From Pseudoduganella namucuonensis (GTDB lineage: Bacteria > Pseudomonadota > Gammaproteobacteria > Burkholderiales > Burkholderiaceae_D): DNA of 64,000 bases. Shown in pieces: positions 8,834-18,890 of the stretch. The notes below the pieces were generated by a model. The model worked only from the letters and a program-made list of their open reading frames with translations. It had not been told where the DNA came from and did no database searches. The translations under genes were made by a program, and so were the position numbers. Each line of letters starts with the position of its first letter. Positions within the stretch are counted from its first letter, which is position 1. The stretch spans positions 233,084 to 297,083 of the forward strand of contig NZ_FPBO01000005.1 of NCBI RefSeq assembly GCF_900116645.1, written 5' to 3'.

Positions 8834-9637
8834 TCACTGCGGCACGATCTGGACGTTGACGGACATGGCCTCGTCGCCGCCGCCGCGGCGCACGCCGCGC
8901 ACCGGGGCGGCCGCGTCGTAGTCGCGGCCGATGGCGAGGCGGCAATAGGCGTCCGTCATCAGCCGCGCGTGGGTCACGTCGATGCTGACCCAGCCGGTGT
9001 AGTCGCGGTCCTCGGCCCAGGCGTCCACCCAGGCGTGGCTGGCGGCGTGGCCGGTGTTGCCGGGGTCGATGTAGCCGGACACGTAGCGCGCCGGGATGCC
9101 GTGCGCGTGGCAGCAGGCCAGGAAGATGTGGGCGTGGTCCTGGCACACGCCTATGCCCATCCGGAGCGCGGCGCTGGCCGTCGTGCTCACCTCGGTCGCA
9201 CCGCTTTGATACTTCACCGCACCAAAGATGTGCTGCGCCAGCAGCATCAGGTGGCGCGTCTGCGCCTTGCCGTCCGGCAGGCAGGCGGCCGCCAGTTCCA
9301 GCACGCCCGGGGTGGCGCCCGTGAAGCGGGTCGGCACCGTGTAGATCAGCGGCGACAGCGAATCGCCGTTGGCGATCCGCCCCTGCACCGGCTGGGTGGT
9401 CTCGACCACGCCGGTGGCCACGATGGACAGGCTGTTGTGCGGCTGGGTGAGGGTCAGCATGTGCGACAGGTTGCCGTAGGCGTCCGTGTAGCCGTGCAAC
9501 TGGCCCGCGGTCGACAACTGCCAGCTCAGCACATGCTGGTGCGCCTCCGCGCGCGGCGTCAGGTGCAGCTGCTGGATGGTGTAGGCGGGCGGCGTGCTGT
9601 AGTGGTAGCTGGTTTCGTGCCGTATCGATAATTGCAT
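8834..9637 (-). CDS. Transglutaminase-like cysteine peptidase of the Anbu cluster
   Basis: A 267-residue protein with an N-terminal beta domain (MQLSIRHETSYHYSTPPAYT) and a transglutaminase core. A catalytic triad is visible: Cys165 in GIGVCQDHAHIFLA, His201 in ASHAWVDAWAED and Asp220 in WVSIDVTHA. No signal peptide, so it should be cytoplasmic. In the Anbu/amidoligase neighbourhood such proteins are thought to cleave or transfer amide bonds made by the ATP-grasp ligase. It lies 54 bp upstream of anbu and 18 bp downstream of the alpha-E gene. Confidence 0.92.
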   Translation of the reverse strand: MQLSIRHETSYHYSTPPAYTIQQLHLTPRAEAHQHVLSWQLSTAGQLHGYTDAYGNLSHMLTLTQPHNSLSIVATGVVETTQPVQGRIANGDSLSPLIYTVPTRFTGATPGVLELAAACLPDGKAQTRHLMLLAQHIFGAVKYQSGATEVSTTASAALRMGIGVCQDHAHIFLACCHAHGIPARYVSGYIDPGNTGHAASHAWVDAWAEDRDYTGWVSIDVTHARLMTDAYCRLAIGRDYDAAAPVRGVRRGGGDEAMSVNVQIVPQ

Positions 9638-9655
9638 CTCGTCTCCAAAATCGGC

Positions 9656-10606
9656 CTAGGCGGCCATCGGCACCAGGAAATCGCGGCTGATGCGGTTGCC
9701 CAGTTCGTTGACGCGGCGCAGGAACTCCGTCAGCGTGTCGTGTAGCCCCGCGTCCAGGATGTCGGCGAGGTGGCCGAAGCGCAGTTCCGCGTGCAGCTTG
9801 CCGGCGAAGCGCTCGGTGTCGCGCGACAGGTCGTTGCGCACCAGCGCCAGGTTTTGCACCACCTCGTCCATGCAGGCCAGCAGCGAACGCGGCATGTCCG
9901 CGCGCAGCATCAGCAACTCGGCGATGCGCGCCGGCGTGATGACGTCGCGGTAGACCTTGCGGTAGATCTCGAAGCCGGACACCGAGCGCAGCAGCGCCGC
10001 CCAGTAGTAGAAGTCCCGCTGGGCCTGCTCGTCGCCCTGTTCGCTGGCGCGGGCGCCGTGGAATTTCACGTCCAGGATGCGCGCCGTGTTGTCGGCCCGC
10101 TCCAGGAAGGTGCCGAGGCGGATGAAATGCACCGCGTCGTCCTTCAACATCGTGCCCAGGGTCACGCCGCGCGACAGGTGGGAGCGGTATTTCACCCATT
10201 CGAAGAACAGGCTGGGGTCGTTCTCCAGCACGCCGTTGTTCAGGCGCTTCTGCAAGTCCAGCCAGGTCTGGTTCTGGATCTCCCACACCTCGGTGGTCAG
10301 GGTGCCGCGCACGGCGCGGGCGTTTTCGCGCGCCTCGGTCAGGCAGGCCGCGATCGACGAGGGGTTGGACGGGTCGCGCACCATGAAGTCGATCACGCTG
10401 CGCGCGTCGAGTTTGCTGTGCTTCTTGTCGTAGGCGGACTGCAGTTCCGAGATGCCCAGCATGGCGCGCCAGCCTTGTTCGGCGTCCTGTTCGGACTGGG
10501 GCAGCATCGAGGTCTGCACGTTCACGTCCAGCATGCGGGCCGTGTTCTCGGCGCGTTCGGTGTAGCGGGCCATCCAGAACAGATGGTCGGCGGTGCGGCT
10601 CAGCAT
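9656..10606 (-). CDS. Alpha-E (DUF403) domain protein
   Basis: A 316-residue, almost all-helical protein. Alpha-E family signatures are present: MLSRTADHLFWMARYTERAE, NTARMLDVNV, LGTFLERADNTARILDVKFH, YWAALLRSVSGFEIYRKVYR and LNELGNRISRDFL-like sequence near the C-terminus. The biochemical role is unknown; the family is invariably linked to circularly permuted ATP-grasp proteins and transglutaminases. It is placed 10 bp after the ATP-grasp gene, with an AAGGAG-like ribosome site in the gap, supporting one operon. Confidence 0.92.
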   Translation of the reverse strand: MLSRTADHLFWMARYTERAENTARMLDVNVQTSMLPQSEQDAEQGWRAMLGISELQSAYDKKHSKLDARSVIDFMVRDPSNPSSIAACLTEARENARAVRGTLTTEVWEIQNQTWLDLQKRLNNGVLENDPSLFFEWVKYRSHLSRGVTLGTMLKDDAVHFIRLGTFLERADNTARILDVKFHGARASEQGDEQAQRDFYYWAALLRSVSGFEIYRKVYRDVITPARIAELLMLRADMPRSLLACMDEVVQNLALVRNDLSRDTERFAGKLHAELRFGHLADILDAGLHDTLTEFLRRVNELGNRISRDFLVPMAA

Positions 10607-10616
10607 GTTTATCTCC

Positions 10617-12032
10617 TTAGCGTTCGAGTATCCAGGTGTCCTTGGTGCCGCCGCCCTGCGACGAGTTCACCACCAGCGACCCCTCCTGCAGCGCCACGCG
10701 GGTCAGGCCGCCCGGCACCATGGAGATGGTCTTGCCGGACAGGACGAAGGGGCGCAGGTCGATGTGGCGCGGCGCGACGCCGCTTTCCACGAAGGTCGGG
10801 CAGTTCGACAGCGCCAGCGTGGGCTGGGCGATGTAGCCGTCCGGCCGCGCCAGCAGGCGCTTGCGGAAGTCCTCGATCTGTTCCTTGGTGGACGCGGGGC
10901 CGACCAGCATGCCGTAGCCGCCCGCGCCGTGCACCTCCTTGACCACCAGGTCGGGCAGGTGGGCCAGGGTGAAGGCCAGATCCTCCTTCTTCCGGCACTG
11001 GTAGGTCGGCACGTTGTTCAGCACCGGCTCCTCGGACAGGTAGAAGCGGATCATGTCCGGCACGTAGGGGTAGATGGACTTGTCGTCGGCCACGCCGGTG
11101 CCGATGGCGTTGGCCAGGGTCACGCGGCCCGCGCGGTACACGGACAGCAGGCCGGGCACGCCCAGCGCGGAGTCGGGGCGGAAGGCCAGCGGGTCGAGGA
11201 AGTCGTCGTCCAGGCGGCGGTAGATCACGTCCACCCGGCGCGGGCCGTGCGTGGTGCGCATGTACACCGAGTTGTCGGCCACGAACAAGTCCTTGCCCTC
11301 CACCAGTTCCACGCCCATTTGCTGGGCCAGGAAGGCGTGCTCGAAATAGGCCGAGTTGTACATGCCCGGCGTCATCACCACGATGGTGGGATCGTCCACG
11401 CCCATCGGGGCCACCGAGCGCAGGTTGTCGAGCAGCAGGTCGGGGTAGTGGTCGACCGGGGCGATCTTGTTGCGGGCGAACAGTTCCGGGAACAGCCGCA
11501 TCATCATCTTGCGGTCCTCCAGCATGTAGGACACGCCGGACGGCACCCGCAGATTGTCCTCCAGCACGTAGAACTCGCCGGCGCCGGCCCGCACGATGTC
11601 CACCCCCGCGATATGGGCGTAGATGTCGGAGGCCACGGAGATGCCCTGCATCTCGGGCCGGTACTGCGCGTTGCGGTAGATCTGCTCGGCCGGGATGATG
11701 CCGGCCTTGATAATGTTCTGGTCGTGGTAGATGTCGTGGATGAACATGTTCAGCGCCTTGACCCGCTGCACCAGCCCGGTCTGCAACTGCGTCCATTCCC
11801 CGGCGGGGATGATGCGCGGGATGATGTCGAACGGGATCAGGCGTTCGGTGCCCGCGTCGTCGCCGTAGACGGCGAAGGTGATGCCCACGCGGCGGAACAT
11901 CAGGTCCGCCTCGGCGCGCTTGCGTTCTATCGTTTCCGGTGGCTGCTGTTCCAGCCAGCGGCAAAACTCGCGGTAATGTTCACGGACGCCGCCGTCGGTA
12001 TCGGCGCGCATTTCATTGAAAAAGTTCGGCAT
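10617..12032 (-). CDS. Circularly permuted ATP-grasp protein of the Anbu cluster
   Basis: A 471-residue protein of the type 2 circularly permuted ATP-grasp family (DUF404/DUF407). Signatures: IPRIIPAGEWTQLQTGLVQR, LNMFIHDIYHDQNIIKAGII, EFYVLEDNLRVPSGVSYMLE, VYRRLDDDFLDPLAFRPDS, KEVHGAGGYGMLVGPAS and a C-terminal PGGLTRVAL. Members are predicted amide/peptide ligases that consume ATP, with the substrate undetermined. It is first in the four-gene cluster; the 86-bp gap upstream (12033-12117) probably carries the promoter. Confidence 0.93.
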   Translation of the reverse strand: MPNFFNEMRADTDGGVREHYREFCRWLEQQPPETIERKRAEADLMFRRVGITFAVYGDDAGTERLIPFDIIPRIIPAGEWTQLQTGLVQRVKALNMFIHDIYHDQNIIKAGIIPAEQIYRNAQYRPEMQGISVASDIYAHIAGVDIVRAGAGEFYVLEDNLRVPSGVSYMLEDRKMMMRLFPELFARNKIAPVDHYPDLLLDNLRSVAPMGVDDPTIVVMTPGMYNSAYFEHAFLAQQMGVELVEGKDLFVADNSVYMRTTHGPRRVDVIYRRLDDDFLDPLAFRPDSALGVPGLLSVYRAGRVTLANAIGTGVADDKSIYPYVPDMIRFYLSEEPVLNNVPTYQCRKKEDLAFTLAHLPDLVVKEVHGAGGYGMLVGPASTKEQIEDFRKRLLARPDGYIAQPTLALSNCPTFVESGVAPRHIDLRPFVLSGKTISMVPGGLTRVALQEGSLVVNSSQGGGTKDTWILER

Positions 12033-12117
12033 CTTCAGTGTCCCTGGCTTCGATAAATATTACCTATCAAGAAACGTGCCAGAGAGCATGCACCATCGCG
12101 GTGCGCCTTGGCCCCGG

Positions 12118-12873
12118 TCAGTAACGCAGCTTGTACCAGAACAAGCCCAGCCATTCATACACCGCGTAATAGGAGCCGGACAGGCCGGACGCGCTGGGCA
12201 GCAGTTGCAGCGGCGAGAAGGCGTGCGTGGTGAAATAGGCGGTGGGCGCGGACACGACTTCGAGGCCGGCGCGCTCGAACACCAGCCTGGCCCGCGCCAT
12301 GTGCATCGCGTCCGTCACCAGCAGCACGCGGCGCACGCCGGCCGGGGCCAGCATGCGGGCCGAGTTGGCGGCGTTTTCCGCCGTCGTCTCCGAACCGGCC
12401 TCCACCCACTTCACCGGGGTGCGGAAGTCCTCGCGCAGCGCCCTGGCCATGCCCTCAGCCTTGGGCTGCAGCCCGCGCACCGGATCGGCGTTGCCGCCGC
12501 TGACGAGGATGGGCAGGCCGGTCTCTTGCTGCAGCCTGGCGCCGTAGCGCAGGCGGGCCAGGGTGATGTAGTCCGGCACGTCCTGGTTGCCGTACTCGGG
12601 CGCGCGCAGCATGCTGCCGGCGGCCAGGATCACGATGGCCTGGGCGCCCCTGGCCGCTGGCGCCAGCAACGGCGGTTCCATGCGTTCGAGCGGCCGTAGC
12701 AGGGCGGTGGCGGCGATGTTCGTGCTCAGTACCAGCAGCAGCCCCACGGCGCCGCGGCGCGCGATGATCCCCAGGCGGGGATGGCGGCGGCGCAGCAGCA
12801 GGCCGGTCGCGTACAGCAGAAGCAGGCTGAGCGGTGGCAGCAGGATCAGGTGGATGAGTTTATTGAGGAGCAT
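12118..12873 (-). CDS. YdcF/DUF218-family inner-membrane protein
   Basis: With the start at 12873 (MLLNKLIHLILLPPLSLLLL) the protein has 251 residues. There are two N-terminal TM helices (about 3-25 and 38-58), then the DUF218 domain: AIVILAAGSMLRAPEYG, ARLRYGARLQQETGLPILVS, GGNADP, EAGSETTAENAANSARML, VLLVTDAMHMARARLVFERA. The HMARA-type motif and the SGG are family hallmarks. SanA/YdcF relatives are linked to envelope integrity and peptidoglycan or polysaccharide metabolism, but the reaction is not established. The in-frame extension to 13002 is Arg/Pro-rich and not convincing. Confidence 0.82.
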   Translation of the reverse strand: MLLNKLIHLILLPPLSLLLLYATGLLLRRRHPRLGIIARRGAVGLLLVLSTNIAATALLRPLERMEPPLLAPAARGAQAIVILAAGSMLRAPEYGNQDVPDYITLARLRYGARLQQETGLPILVSGGNADPVRGLQPKAEGMARALREDFRTPVKWVEAGSETTAENAANSARMLAPAGVRRVLLVTDAMHMARARLVFERAGLEVVSAPTAYFTTHAFSPLQLLPSASGLSGSYYAVYEWLGLFWYKLRY

Positions 12874-13026
12874 CTTGCGATTGGAGCAATAACGCCGGGC
12901 AAAGTCAAGGATGGGCCGGCCACGCTCACGGCGCGGGCATAGTGGATATTGCGCCGGACAGATCACGGCGGGCCCGCCGGTGCCTACAGTGACGCCTTTC
13001 AACCATCACAATGGGAAGGTGTGGCC

Positions 13027-13704
13027 ATGGGAATTGCCAAGCGGCTGGTAGCGGAGGGATTGGGCACGGCGCTGCTGTTGACGATCTCCGGCGGATGCGG
13101 CGTGGTCGCCGCGCGGCTGGCCGGTGGCGACGCGGCGCTGGCGCTGCTGGTCGGTTCCGTGGTGTCGAGCGCCGGGCTGGCCGTGCTGATCCTCACCTTC
13201 GGCGGGATCTCGGGCGGGCACTTCAATCCGGTGCTGACGCTGTCCGAGGCCTGGCGCGGCAAGCTGCCGGCGGGGTACGTCGCGCCATACATCGCCGCCC
13301 AGCTGGCCGGCGCGGTGACGGGCGTGGCCGCCACGCACGGCATGTTCGGGCTGGAGCTGCTGGTGGCCGCCAGCGAGGTGCGCACCGGCGCGGGGCTGTG
13401 GCTGGGCGAATTCGTCGCCACCTTCGGCCTGCTGAGCGTGTTCATCGGATGCGGCCGCAGCCGGCCGGTGGCCGCGCCGTTCGCGGTGGCGGCCTACGTG
13501 ATGGCGGCCTGCTGGTTCAGTTCGTCCAGCGCCTTCATGAATCCCGCGCTGACGCTGGCGCGCGCGATCGGCAGCGCCGGCGGCGGCATCCGGCCGGCGG
13601 ACGCCCCCGGTTTCATCCTCTCCCAACTGGCCGGCGCCGCCTTGGCCAGCCTCGTCTTCGCCTGGCTCCACGGCGCCTCCCGGCCCGCCCCCATCCGTTC
13701 CTGA
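13027..13704 (+). CDS. Aquaporin / MIP-family channel
   Basis: A 225-residue six-TM protein starting at 13027, 7 nt after GGGAAGG. The two half-helix pore motifs are visible: HFNPVLTL (NPV instead of the usual NPA) in the first half and FMNPALTLARAIGS in the second, which carries the conserved Arg. The duplicated hemichannel layout (EGLGTALLLTISGGCGVVAA, then GEFVATFGLLSVFIGCG) fits the family. It should conduct water or small neutral solutes; the NPV variant makes the exact substrate uncertain. It stands alone, with a hairpin 7 bp after the stop. Confidence 0.9.
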   Translation: MGIAKRLVAEGLGTALLLTISGGCGVVAARLAGGDAALALLVGSVVSSAGLAVLILTFGGISGGHFNPVLTLSEAWRGKLPAGYVAPYIAAQLAGAVTGVAATHGMFGLELLVAASEVRTGAGLWLGEFVATFGLLSVFIGCGRSRPVAAPFAVAAYVMAACWFSSSSAFMNPALTLARAIGSAGGGIRPADAPGFILSQLAGAALASLVFAWLHGASRPAPIRS

Positions 13705-13710
13705 CAGCAA

Positions 13711-13762
13711 AAAGCGCCCAGGGCCTATTTTTCCGCGTGGATAAAATAGCCCTGGGCGCTTT
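13711..13762. terminator. Long near-perfect hairpin between convergent genes (probable bidirectional terminator)
   Basis: AAAGCGCCCAGGGC at 13711-13724 pairs with GCCCTGGGCGCTTT at 13749-13762. Pairing extends inward through TATTTT/AAAATA with one bulged C, giving a stem of about 20 bp and a short loop around TCCGCGTGG. It lies between the aquaporin stop and the convergent MFS gene, so it likely ends transcripts from both sides even though the T tract is short. Confidence 0.7.
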
Positions 13763-13766
13763 AGTT

Positions 13767-13795
13767 GAAAAAAAAGCCCGGCGCTTGGCCGGGCT
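13767..13795 (-). terminator. Rho-independent terminator for the MFS gene
   Basis: On the minus strand AGCCCGGC (13795-13788), a 5-nt loop and GCCGGGCT (13782-13775) are followed by a run of T residues (A run at about 13768-13775 on the plus strand). It begins 24 bp past the MFS stop codon at 13819. Confidence 0.85.
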
Positions 13796-13818
13796 CGGGA
13801 CGATCTATATATGGTGCG

Positions 13819-15162
13819 TCAGTCTTTGATTTCCAGCGCGCGGTTCAGGCTCAGCGCGGCCAGCGAGCCGACCGCGCCGGACAGCAGGTACAGGCTGACA
13901 TAGGCCAGGCCGAAGTTGGCCGACAGCCCCAGCGCCACCAGTGGCGCGAAGCCCGCGCCCACCAGCCACGCCAGGTCGGACGTCAGCGCGGCGCCGGTGT
14001 AGCGGTACTTGGTCTGGAAGTTGGCGGTCACGGCGCCGGCGGCCTGGCCGTAGGACAGGCCCAGCAGCGCGAAGCCCACCAGCAGGAAGATGTTCTGGCC
14101 CAAGTCTCCGCCATCCATCAGCATCGGCACGAAGCCGCTGAAGACGGCGATCATGGTCGCCAGCGCGCCCAGCGTGGTGCGGCGGCCGACGCGGTCCGCC
14201 AGCAGGCCGGAGACGATGATGCCGCCGGCGGCGATGAAGGCGCCAAGGATCTGCAGCTCGAGGAATTCGCTCAGCGAGCGGGTCGAGTACAGGTTGATCC
14301 AGGACAGCGGGAACACCGTCACCAGGTGGAACAGCGCGTAGCTGCCCAGCGCGGCCAGCGCGCCGATCAGCACGTTGCGGCCCTGGTTTTGCGCCAGTTC
14401 CACCACGTTGACCGGGTCCAGCTGGTGCTCGTCCAGCAGCTTGGAGTACTCGGACGTGGACACCAGGCGCAGCCGGGCGAACAGCGCGACCACGTTGATG
14501 GCGAAGGCCACGTAGAACGGGTAGCGCCAGCCCCACGACAGGAAGTCCACCGGCTCCAGTTCGGCGAGCAGGTAGGCGAACAGGCCGGCGGCGATGATGA
14601 AGCCCACCGGCGCGCCCAGCTGGCCCAGCATGGCGTACCAGCCGCGCTTGTTGGCCGGCGCGTTCAGCGCCAGCAGCGACGGCAGCCCGTCCCACGAGCC
14701 GCCCTGGGCCACGCCCTGGCCGATGCGCAGTAGCGACAGGATGACGATGGAGGCGGTGCCCAGGTGCGCGTATTCGGGCAGGAAGGCGATGCCGGCGGTG
14801 GAGATGCCCATCAGGAAGAGGGCGGCGGTGAGTTTGGTTTCGCGCCCGAAGCGTTCCTGCAGGGCCATGAAGATGACGGTGCCGATGGGGCGGGCGATGA
14901 AGGCGAAGGCGAAGATGGTGAAGGAGTACAGCGTGCCCTCGAGCCGGCTTTCAAAGGGGAAGAACACTTGGGGGAACACCAGCACGGAGGCGATGGCGTA
15001 GACAAAGAAGTCAAAGTACTCGGAAGCTCGACCTATCACCACCCCGATGGCTATTTCACCGGGAGCGATATGCCCGTCCCTGGCATTGATGTTGCGTGCG
15101 CCCTGGCTGGTTTGGCGCGTTGGGTGATCGGCGGGAAAATCGCCGTTGAATGTTGTCGTCAT
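13819..15162 (-). CDS. MFS transporter, metabolite:H+ symporter type
   Basis: A 447-residue, 12-TM protein. The start of the fold (GVVIGRASEYFDFFVYAIAS) and the loop FIARPIGTVIFMALQERFGR followed by ETKLTAALFLMGISTAGIAF are characteristic of the MHS group (ProP/KgtP/ShiA-like). RIGQGVAQGGSWDGLPSLLA resembles the GEYGGA motif at TM5. The second half has ADRVGRRTTLGALATM. Substrates in this group are carboxylates, osmolytes or aromatic acids; none can be chosen here. It is divergent from cyoA with a 147-bp shared upstream region, and ends at a clear intrinsic terminator. Confidence 0.88.
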   Translation of the reverse strand: MTTTFNGDFPADHPTRQTSQGARNINARDGHIAPGEIAIGVVIGRASEYFDFFVYAIASVLVFPQVFFPFESRLEGTLYSFTIFAFAFIARPIGTVIFMALQERFGRETKLTAALFLMGISTAGIAFLPEYAHLGTASIVILSLLRIGQGVAQGGSWDGLPSLLALNAPANKRGWYAMLGQLGAPVGFIIAAGLFAYLLAELEPVDFLSWGWRYPFYVAFAINVVALFARLRLVSTSEYSKLLDEHQLDPVNVVELAQNQGRNVLIGALAALGSYALFHLVTVFPLSWINLYSTRSLSEFLELQILGAFIAAGGIIVSGLLADRVGRRTTLGALATMIAVFSGFVPMLMDGGDLGQNIFLLVGFALLGLSYGQAAGAVTANFQTKYRYTGAALTSDLAWLVGAGFAPLVALGLSANFGLAYVSLYLLSGAVGSLAALSLNRALEIKD

Positions 15163-15309
15163 GGCTTTTTCCTTGTCTCGCGTAATAATTTTTACAACGG
15201 CGCACTGAATCTGAAGGCGCTGGGGGGTAGGACAAAGTGTCCAATGTCCAGCGTCCGCCGTTGGCGTTACAGTAGCATGTTATTCATTTTATGTAACGTA
15301 CATTACCGC

Positions 15310-16302
15310 ATGATTCCTTCAATAGCTCGTCGCGGACTGTCGCTTCTTCCCCTTTTGTGGCTTGCCGGCTGCAATACGGTGGTCATGAACCCGTCCGGTG
15401 ATATCGCCGCTCAGCAGGCCAACCTTGTCGTTGTGTCCACTCTGCTGATGTTGCTGATTGTCGTGCCCGTCATCGCATTGACTCTGTTCTTTGCGTGGCG
15501 TTATCGCGCCAGCAACACTTCCGCCACTTACGATCCAGACTGGGATCACTCCACCAAGCTCGAACTCGTGATCTGGGGCGCGCCGCTGCTGATCATCATC
15601 GTGCTGGGCCTGCTGACCTGGATCAGCACGCACAAGCTGGACCCCTACCGTCCGCTGTCGCGCATCGACGAGAACCGTCCCCTGGCCGCCGGCGTCAAGC
15701 CGATCGAGATCCAGGTGGTGGCGCTGGACTGGAAGTGGCTGTTCATCTATCCGGAGCAGGGCATCGCCACCGTGAACGAACTGGTGACCCCGGTCGACGT
15801 GCCGGTGCGCTTCAAGATCACCGCCTCCTCCGTGATGAACTCGTTCTACATCCCCGCGCTGGCCGGCCAGATCTACGCCATGCCGTCGATGGAGACCGAA
15901 CTGAACGCGGTGATCAACAAGGTCGGCGTGTACGACGGCTTCTCCGCCAACTTCAGCGGCGACGGCTTCTCGCACATGCGCTTCAAGTACCACGGCGTGA
16001 GCCAGGGCGATTTCGACCAGTGGGTGCAAAAGGCCAAGGGCGCCGGCAACACGCTGGACCGCGTGAGCTACCTGGAACTGGAAAAGCCGAGCGAGCGCGA
16101 GCCCGTGCGCCACTACGCCGGCGTGTCCGCCGACCTGTACGAGGCGATCCTGAACCGCTGCGTCGGCGACGGCAAGACCTGCATCAACAAGATGGTGGCC
16201 GACGACATCGTCCGCGCCCGCACCGCGGCCGAGCTGTGCTTCACGCCCCAAGCAAAAACCTTTTCCATGAAGACTGAAAATGCAAGCGCAAACGCAAACT
16301 GA
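15310..16302 (+). CDS. cyoA: Cytochrome bo ubiquinol oxidase subunit II (CyoA)
   Basis: A 330-residue lipoprotein. The signal ends in LLWLAGCN, and two TM helices follow (about 40-62 and 85-107). The cupredoxin domain carries [20 protein letters not shown] and [20 protein letters not shown]. The Cys ligands of a CuA centre are absent where expected ([16 protein letters not shown]), which marks a quinol rather than a cytochrome c oxidase. It ends in the COX_ARM-type tail. Its last 23 bp overlap cyoB. The start at 15310 was chosen because it gives a proper signal peptide; an upstream in-frame ATG exists. Confidence 0.95.
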   Translation: MIPSIARRGLSLLPLLWLAGCNTVVMNPSGDIAAQQANLVVVSTLLMLLIVVPVIALTLFFAWRYRASNTSATYDPDWDHSTKLELVIWGAPLLIIIVLGLLTWISTHKLDPYRPLSRIDENRPLAAGVKPIEIQVVALDWKWLFIYPEQGIATVNELVTPVDVPVRFKITASSVMNSFYIPALAGQIYAMPSMETELNAVINKVGVYDGFSANFSGDGFSHMRFKYHGVSQGDFDQWVQKAKGAGNTLDRVSYLELEKPSEREPVRHYAGVSADLYEAILNRCVGDGKTCINKMVADDIVRARTAAELCFTPQAKTFSMKTENASANAN

Positions 16303-18280
16303 CCTCATCTTAGGCAGGCTGAGCTGGGACGCGATTCCGTTCCACGAGCCCATCCTGCTGGTGACCTTCGCCGGCGTGGTGCTGGGCGGCCTCGGCCTGT
16401 TCGGCGCGCTGACCTACTTCCGCCTGTGGGGACCGCTGTGGCGCAACTGGTTCACCAGTATCGACCACAAGAAAATCGGCATCATGTACATGATCCTGGG
16501 CCTGATCATGCTGCTGCGCGGCTTCGCCGACGCGCTGATGATGCGCGCCCAGCAAGCCATCGCCTTCGGCGACCAGGCCGGCTTCCTGCCGCCGCACCAC
16601 TACGACCAGGTCTTCACCGCCCACGGCGTGATCATGATCTTCTTCGTGGCGATGCCCTTCGTGACCGGCCTGATGAACTACGTGGTGCCGCTGCAGATCG
16701 GCGCGCGCGACGTGGCCTTCCCGTTCCTGAACAACTTCTCCTTCTGGATGACGGCCTTCGGCGCCATGCTGGTGATGGCCTCGCTGTTCGTGGGCGAGTT
16801 CGCCCGCACCGGCTGGCTGGCGTATCCGCCGCTGTCGGGCATCCTGGCCAGTTCCGGGGTCGGGGTCGACTATTACATCTGGTCGCTGCAGGTGGCCGGG
16901 GTCGGCACCTTGCTGTCCGGCGTGAACCTGGTGGTCACCATCGTCAAGATGCGCGCCCCCGGCATGGACATGATGAAGATGCCCGTGTTCACCTGGACCG
17001 CGCTGTGCACCAACGTGCTGATCGTGGCCGTGTTCCCCGTGCTGACCGCCGTGCTGGCCATGCTGTCGCTGGACCGCACCTTCGACACCAACTTCTTCAC
17101 CAACGAGCTGGGCGGCAACCCCATGCTGTACGTGAACCTGATCTGGATCTGGGGCCACCCCGAGGTCTACATCCTGATCCTGCCGCTGTTCGGCGTGTTC
17201 TCCGAGATCGTCTCCACCTACAGCAGCAAGCGCCTGTTCGGCTACACCTCCATGGTGTACGCGACCGTCGTGATCACCATCCTGTCCTACCTGGTGTGGC
17301 TGCACCACTTCTTCACGATGGGCTCCGGCGCGTCGGTGAACTCGTTCTTCGGCATCACCACGATGATCATCTCGATCCCGACCGGCGCCAAGATCTTCAA
17401 CTGGCTGTTCACCATGTACCGCGGCCGCATCCGCTTCGAGCTGCCGATGATGTGGACCATCAGCTTCATCATCACCTTCGTGATCGGCGGCATGACCGGC
17501 GTGCTGCTGGCCGTGCCACCGGCCGACTTCGTGCTGCACAACTCGCTGTTCCTGATCGCCCACTTCCACAACGTCATCATCGGCGGCGTGGTGTTCGGCG
17601 TGTTCGCCGGCATCAACTACTGGTGGCCCAAGGCCTTCGGCTACAAGCTGGACACCTACTGGGGCAAGTGGTCGTTCTGGCTGTGGACCGTCGGCTTCTA
17701 TTTCGCCTTCATGCCGCTGTACGTGCTGGGCCTGATGGGCGTGACCCGCCGCATGAGCCACTTCGAGGACAGCTCGCTGCAGATCTGGTTCCAGATCGCC
17801 GCCGTGGGCGCGGTGATGATCGCCGGCGGCATCGGCGCCATGCTGCTGCAGTTCTACGTCTCCTTCCGCGACCGCGCCAAGCTGCGCGACGTGACCGGCG
17901 ACCCGTGGGGCGGCCGCACCCTGGAATGGTCGACCTCGTCGCCACCGCCGGACTACAACTTCGCCTTCACCCCGGTGGTGCACGACAACGACACCTGGGC
18001 CGACATGAAAAAGAACGGCTACCAGCGTCCGCTGAAGGACTTCGTGTCCATCCACATGCCCAAGAACACCTGGGCCGGCATCGTCATCGCCGGCATCAGC
18101 GGCGTGGTCGGCTTCTGCCTGATCTGGCACATGTGGCTGCTCGCCGGCGTGACCTTCGCCATCATGATGGCCACCATCATCGTCCACACGTTCAATTACA
18201 AACGCGATTACTACATCCCGGCCGAGGAAGTCACTCGTTCCGAAGATGCGCACACCCGACTGCTGGAAGCCCATGTCTAA
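16280..18280 (+). CDS. cyoB: Cytochrome bo ubiquinol oxidase subunit I (CyoB)
   Basis: A 666-residue, about 15-TM haem-copper oxidase core. Ligand motifs are all present: [13 protein letters not shown] (low-spin haem), [15 protein letters not shown] (CuB His and the cross-linked Tyr), WLHHFFTMG (CuB His pair) and [15 protein letters not shown] (haem ligands). It reduces O2 to water using ubiquinol electrons and pumps protons. Length and the N-terminal DAIPFHEPI segment match CyoB. The stop overlaps the cyoC start by 8 bp. Confidence 0.97.
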   Translation: MQAQTQTDLILGRLSWDAIPFHEPILLVTFAGVVLGGLGLFGALTYFRLWGPLWRNWFTSIDHKKIGIMYMILGLIMLLRGFADALMMRAQQAIAFGDQAGFLPPHHYDQVFTAHGVIMIFFVAMPFVTGLMNYVVPLQIGARDVAFPFLNNFSFWMTAFGAMLVMASLFVGEFARTGWLAYPPLSGILASSGVGVDYYIWSLQVAGVGTLLSGVNLVVTIVKMRAPGMDMMKMPVFTWTALCTNVLIVAVFPVLTAVLAMLSLDRTFDTNFFTNELGGNPMLYVNLIWIWGHPEVYILILPLFGVFSEIVSTYSSKRLFGYTSMVYATVVITILSYLVWLHHFFTMGSGASVNSFFGITTMIISIPTGAKIFNWLFTMYRGRIRFELPMMWTISFIITFVIGGMTGVLLAVPPADFVLHNSLFLIAHFHNVIIGGVVFGVFAGINYWWPKAFGYKLDTYWGKWSFWLWTVGFYFAFMPLYVLGLMGVTRRMSHFEDSSLQIWFQIAAVGAVMIAGGIGAMLLQFYVSFRDRAKLRDVTGDPWGGRTLEWSTSSPPPDYNFAFTPVVHDNDTWADMKKNGYQRPLKDFVSIHMPKNTWAGIVIAGISGVVGFCLIWHMWLLAGVTFAIMMATIIVHTFNYKRDYYIPAEEVTRSEDAHTRLLEAHV

Positions 18281-18890
18281 CGCACATATCCCCACCGCCG
18301 ACGTGAGCTCGCGCTATTTCACGCGCGAGCACCATCCGGAGAACGGCACCCTGCTGGGCTTCTGGATCTACCTGATGAGCGATTGCTTCATCTTCGCCAT
18401 CCTGTTCGCCAGCTACGCCGTGCTGGGCCGCAACTACGCGGGCGGCCCGACCGGCGCCGAACTGTTCGACCTGAAGCTGGTGGCCCTGAACACGGCCTTC
18501 CTGCTGCTGTCGTCGATCACCTACGGCTTCGCGATGCTGGAATCGCAGAAGAAGAAACTGGGCCTGACGCTGTTCTGGCTGATCGTCACCGGCCTGTTCG
18601 GCCTGGCCTTCCTGGGCCTGGAACTGTACGAGTTCCAGCACCTGATCCACGAGGGCGCCGGTCCGCAGCGCTCCGCCTTCCTGACCTCGTTCTTCGCGCT
18701 GGTCGGCACCCACGGCCTGCACGTGACCTTCGGCTGCGTGTGGCTGGTGGTGCTGCTGTTCCAGCTGAAAAAACACGGCCTGACCGTGGAAAACAAGCGC
18801 CGCCTGATGTGCCTGTCGATGTTCTGGCACTTCCTGGACGTGGTCTGGATCGGCGTGTTCACCTTTGTCTACCTGATGGGAGTCCTGTAA
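18273..18890 (+). CDS. cyoC: Cytochrome bo ubiquinol oxidase subunit III (CyoC)
   Basis: A 205-residue, five-TM protein starting at 18273 inside the end of cyoB. Family motifs: [66 protein letters not shown] and [20 protein letters not shown]. It stabilises the core subunits. The stop codon shares a base with the cyoD start (TAATG). Confidence 0.96.
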   Translation: MSNAHIPTADVSSRYFTREHHPENGTLLGFWIYLMSDCFIFAILFASYAVLGRNYAGGPTGAELFDLKLVALNTAFLLLSSITYGFAMLESQKKKLGLTLFWLIVTGLFGLAFLGLELYEFQHLIHEGAGPQRSAFLTSFFALVGTHGLHVTFGCVWLVVLLFQLKKHGLTVENKRRLMCLSMFWHFLDVVWIGVFTFVYLMGVL

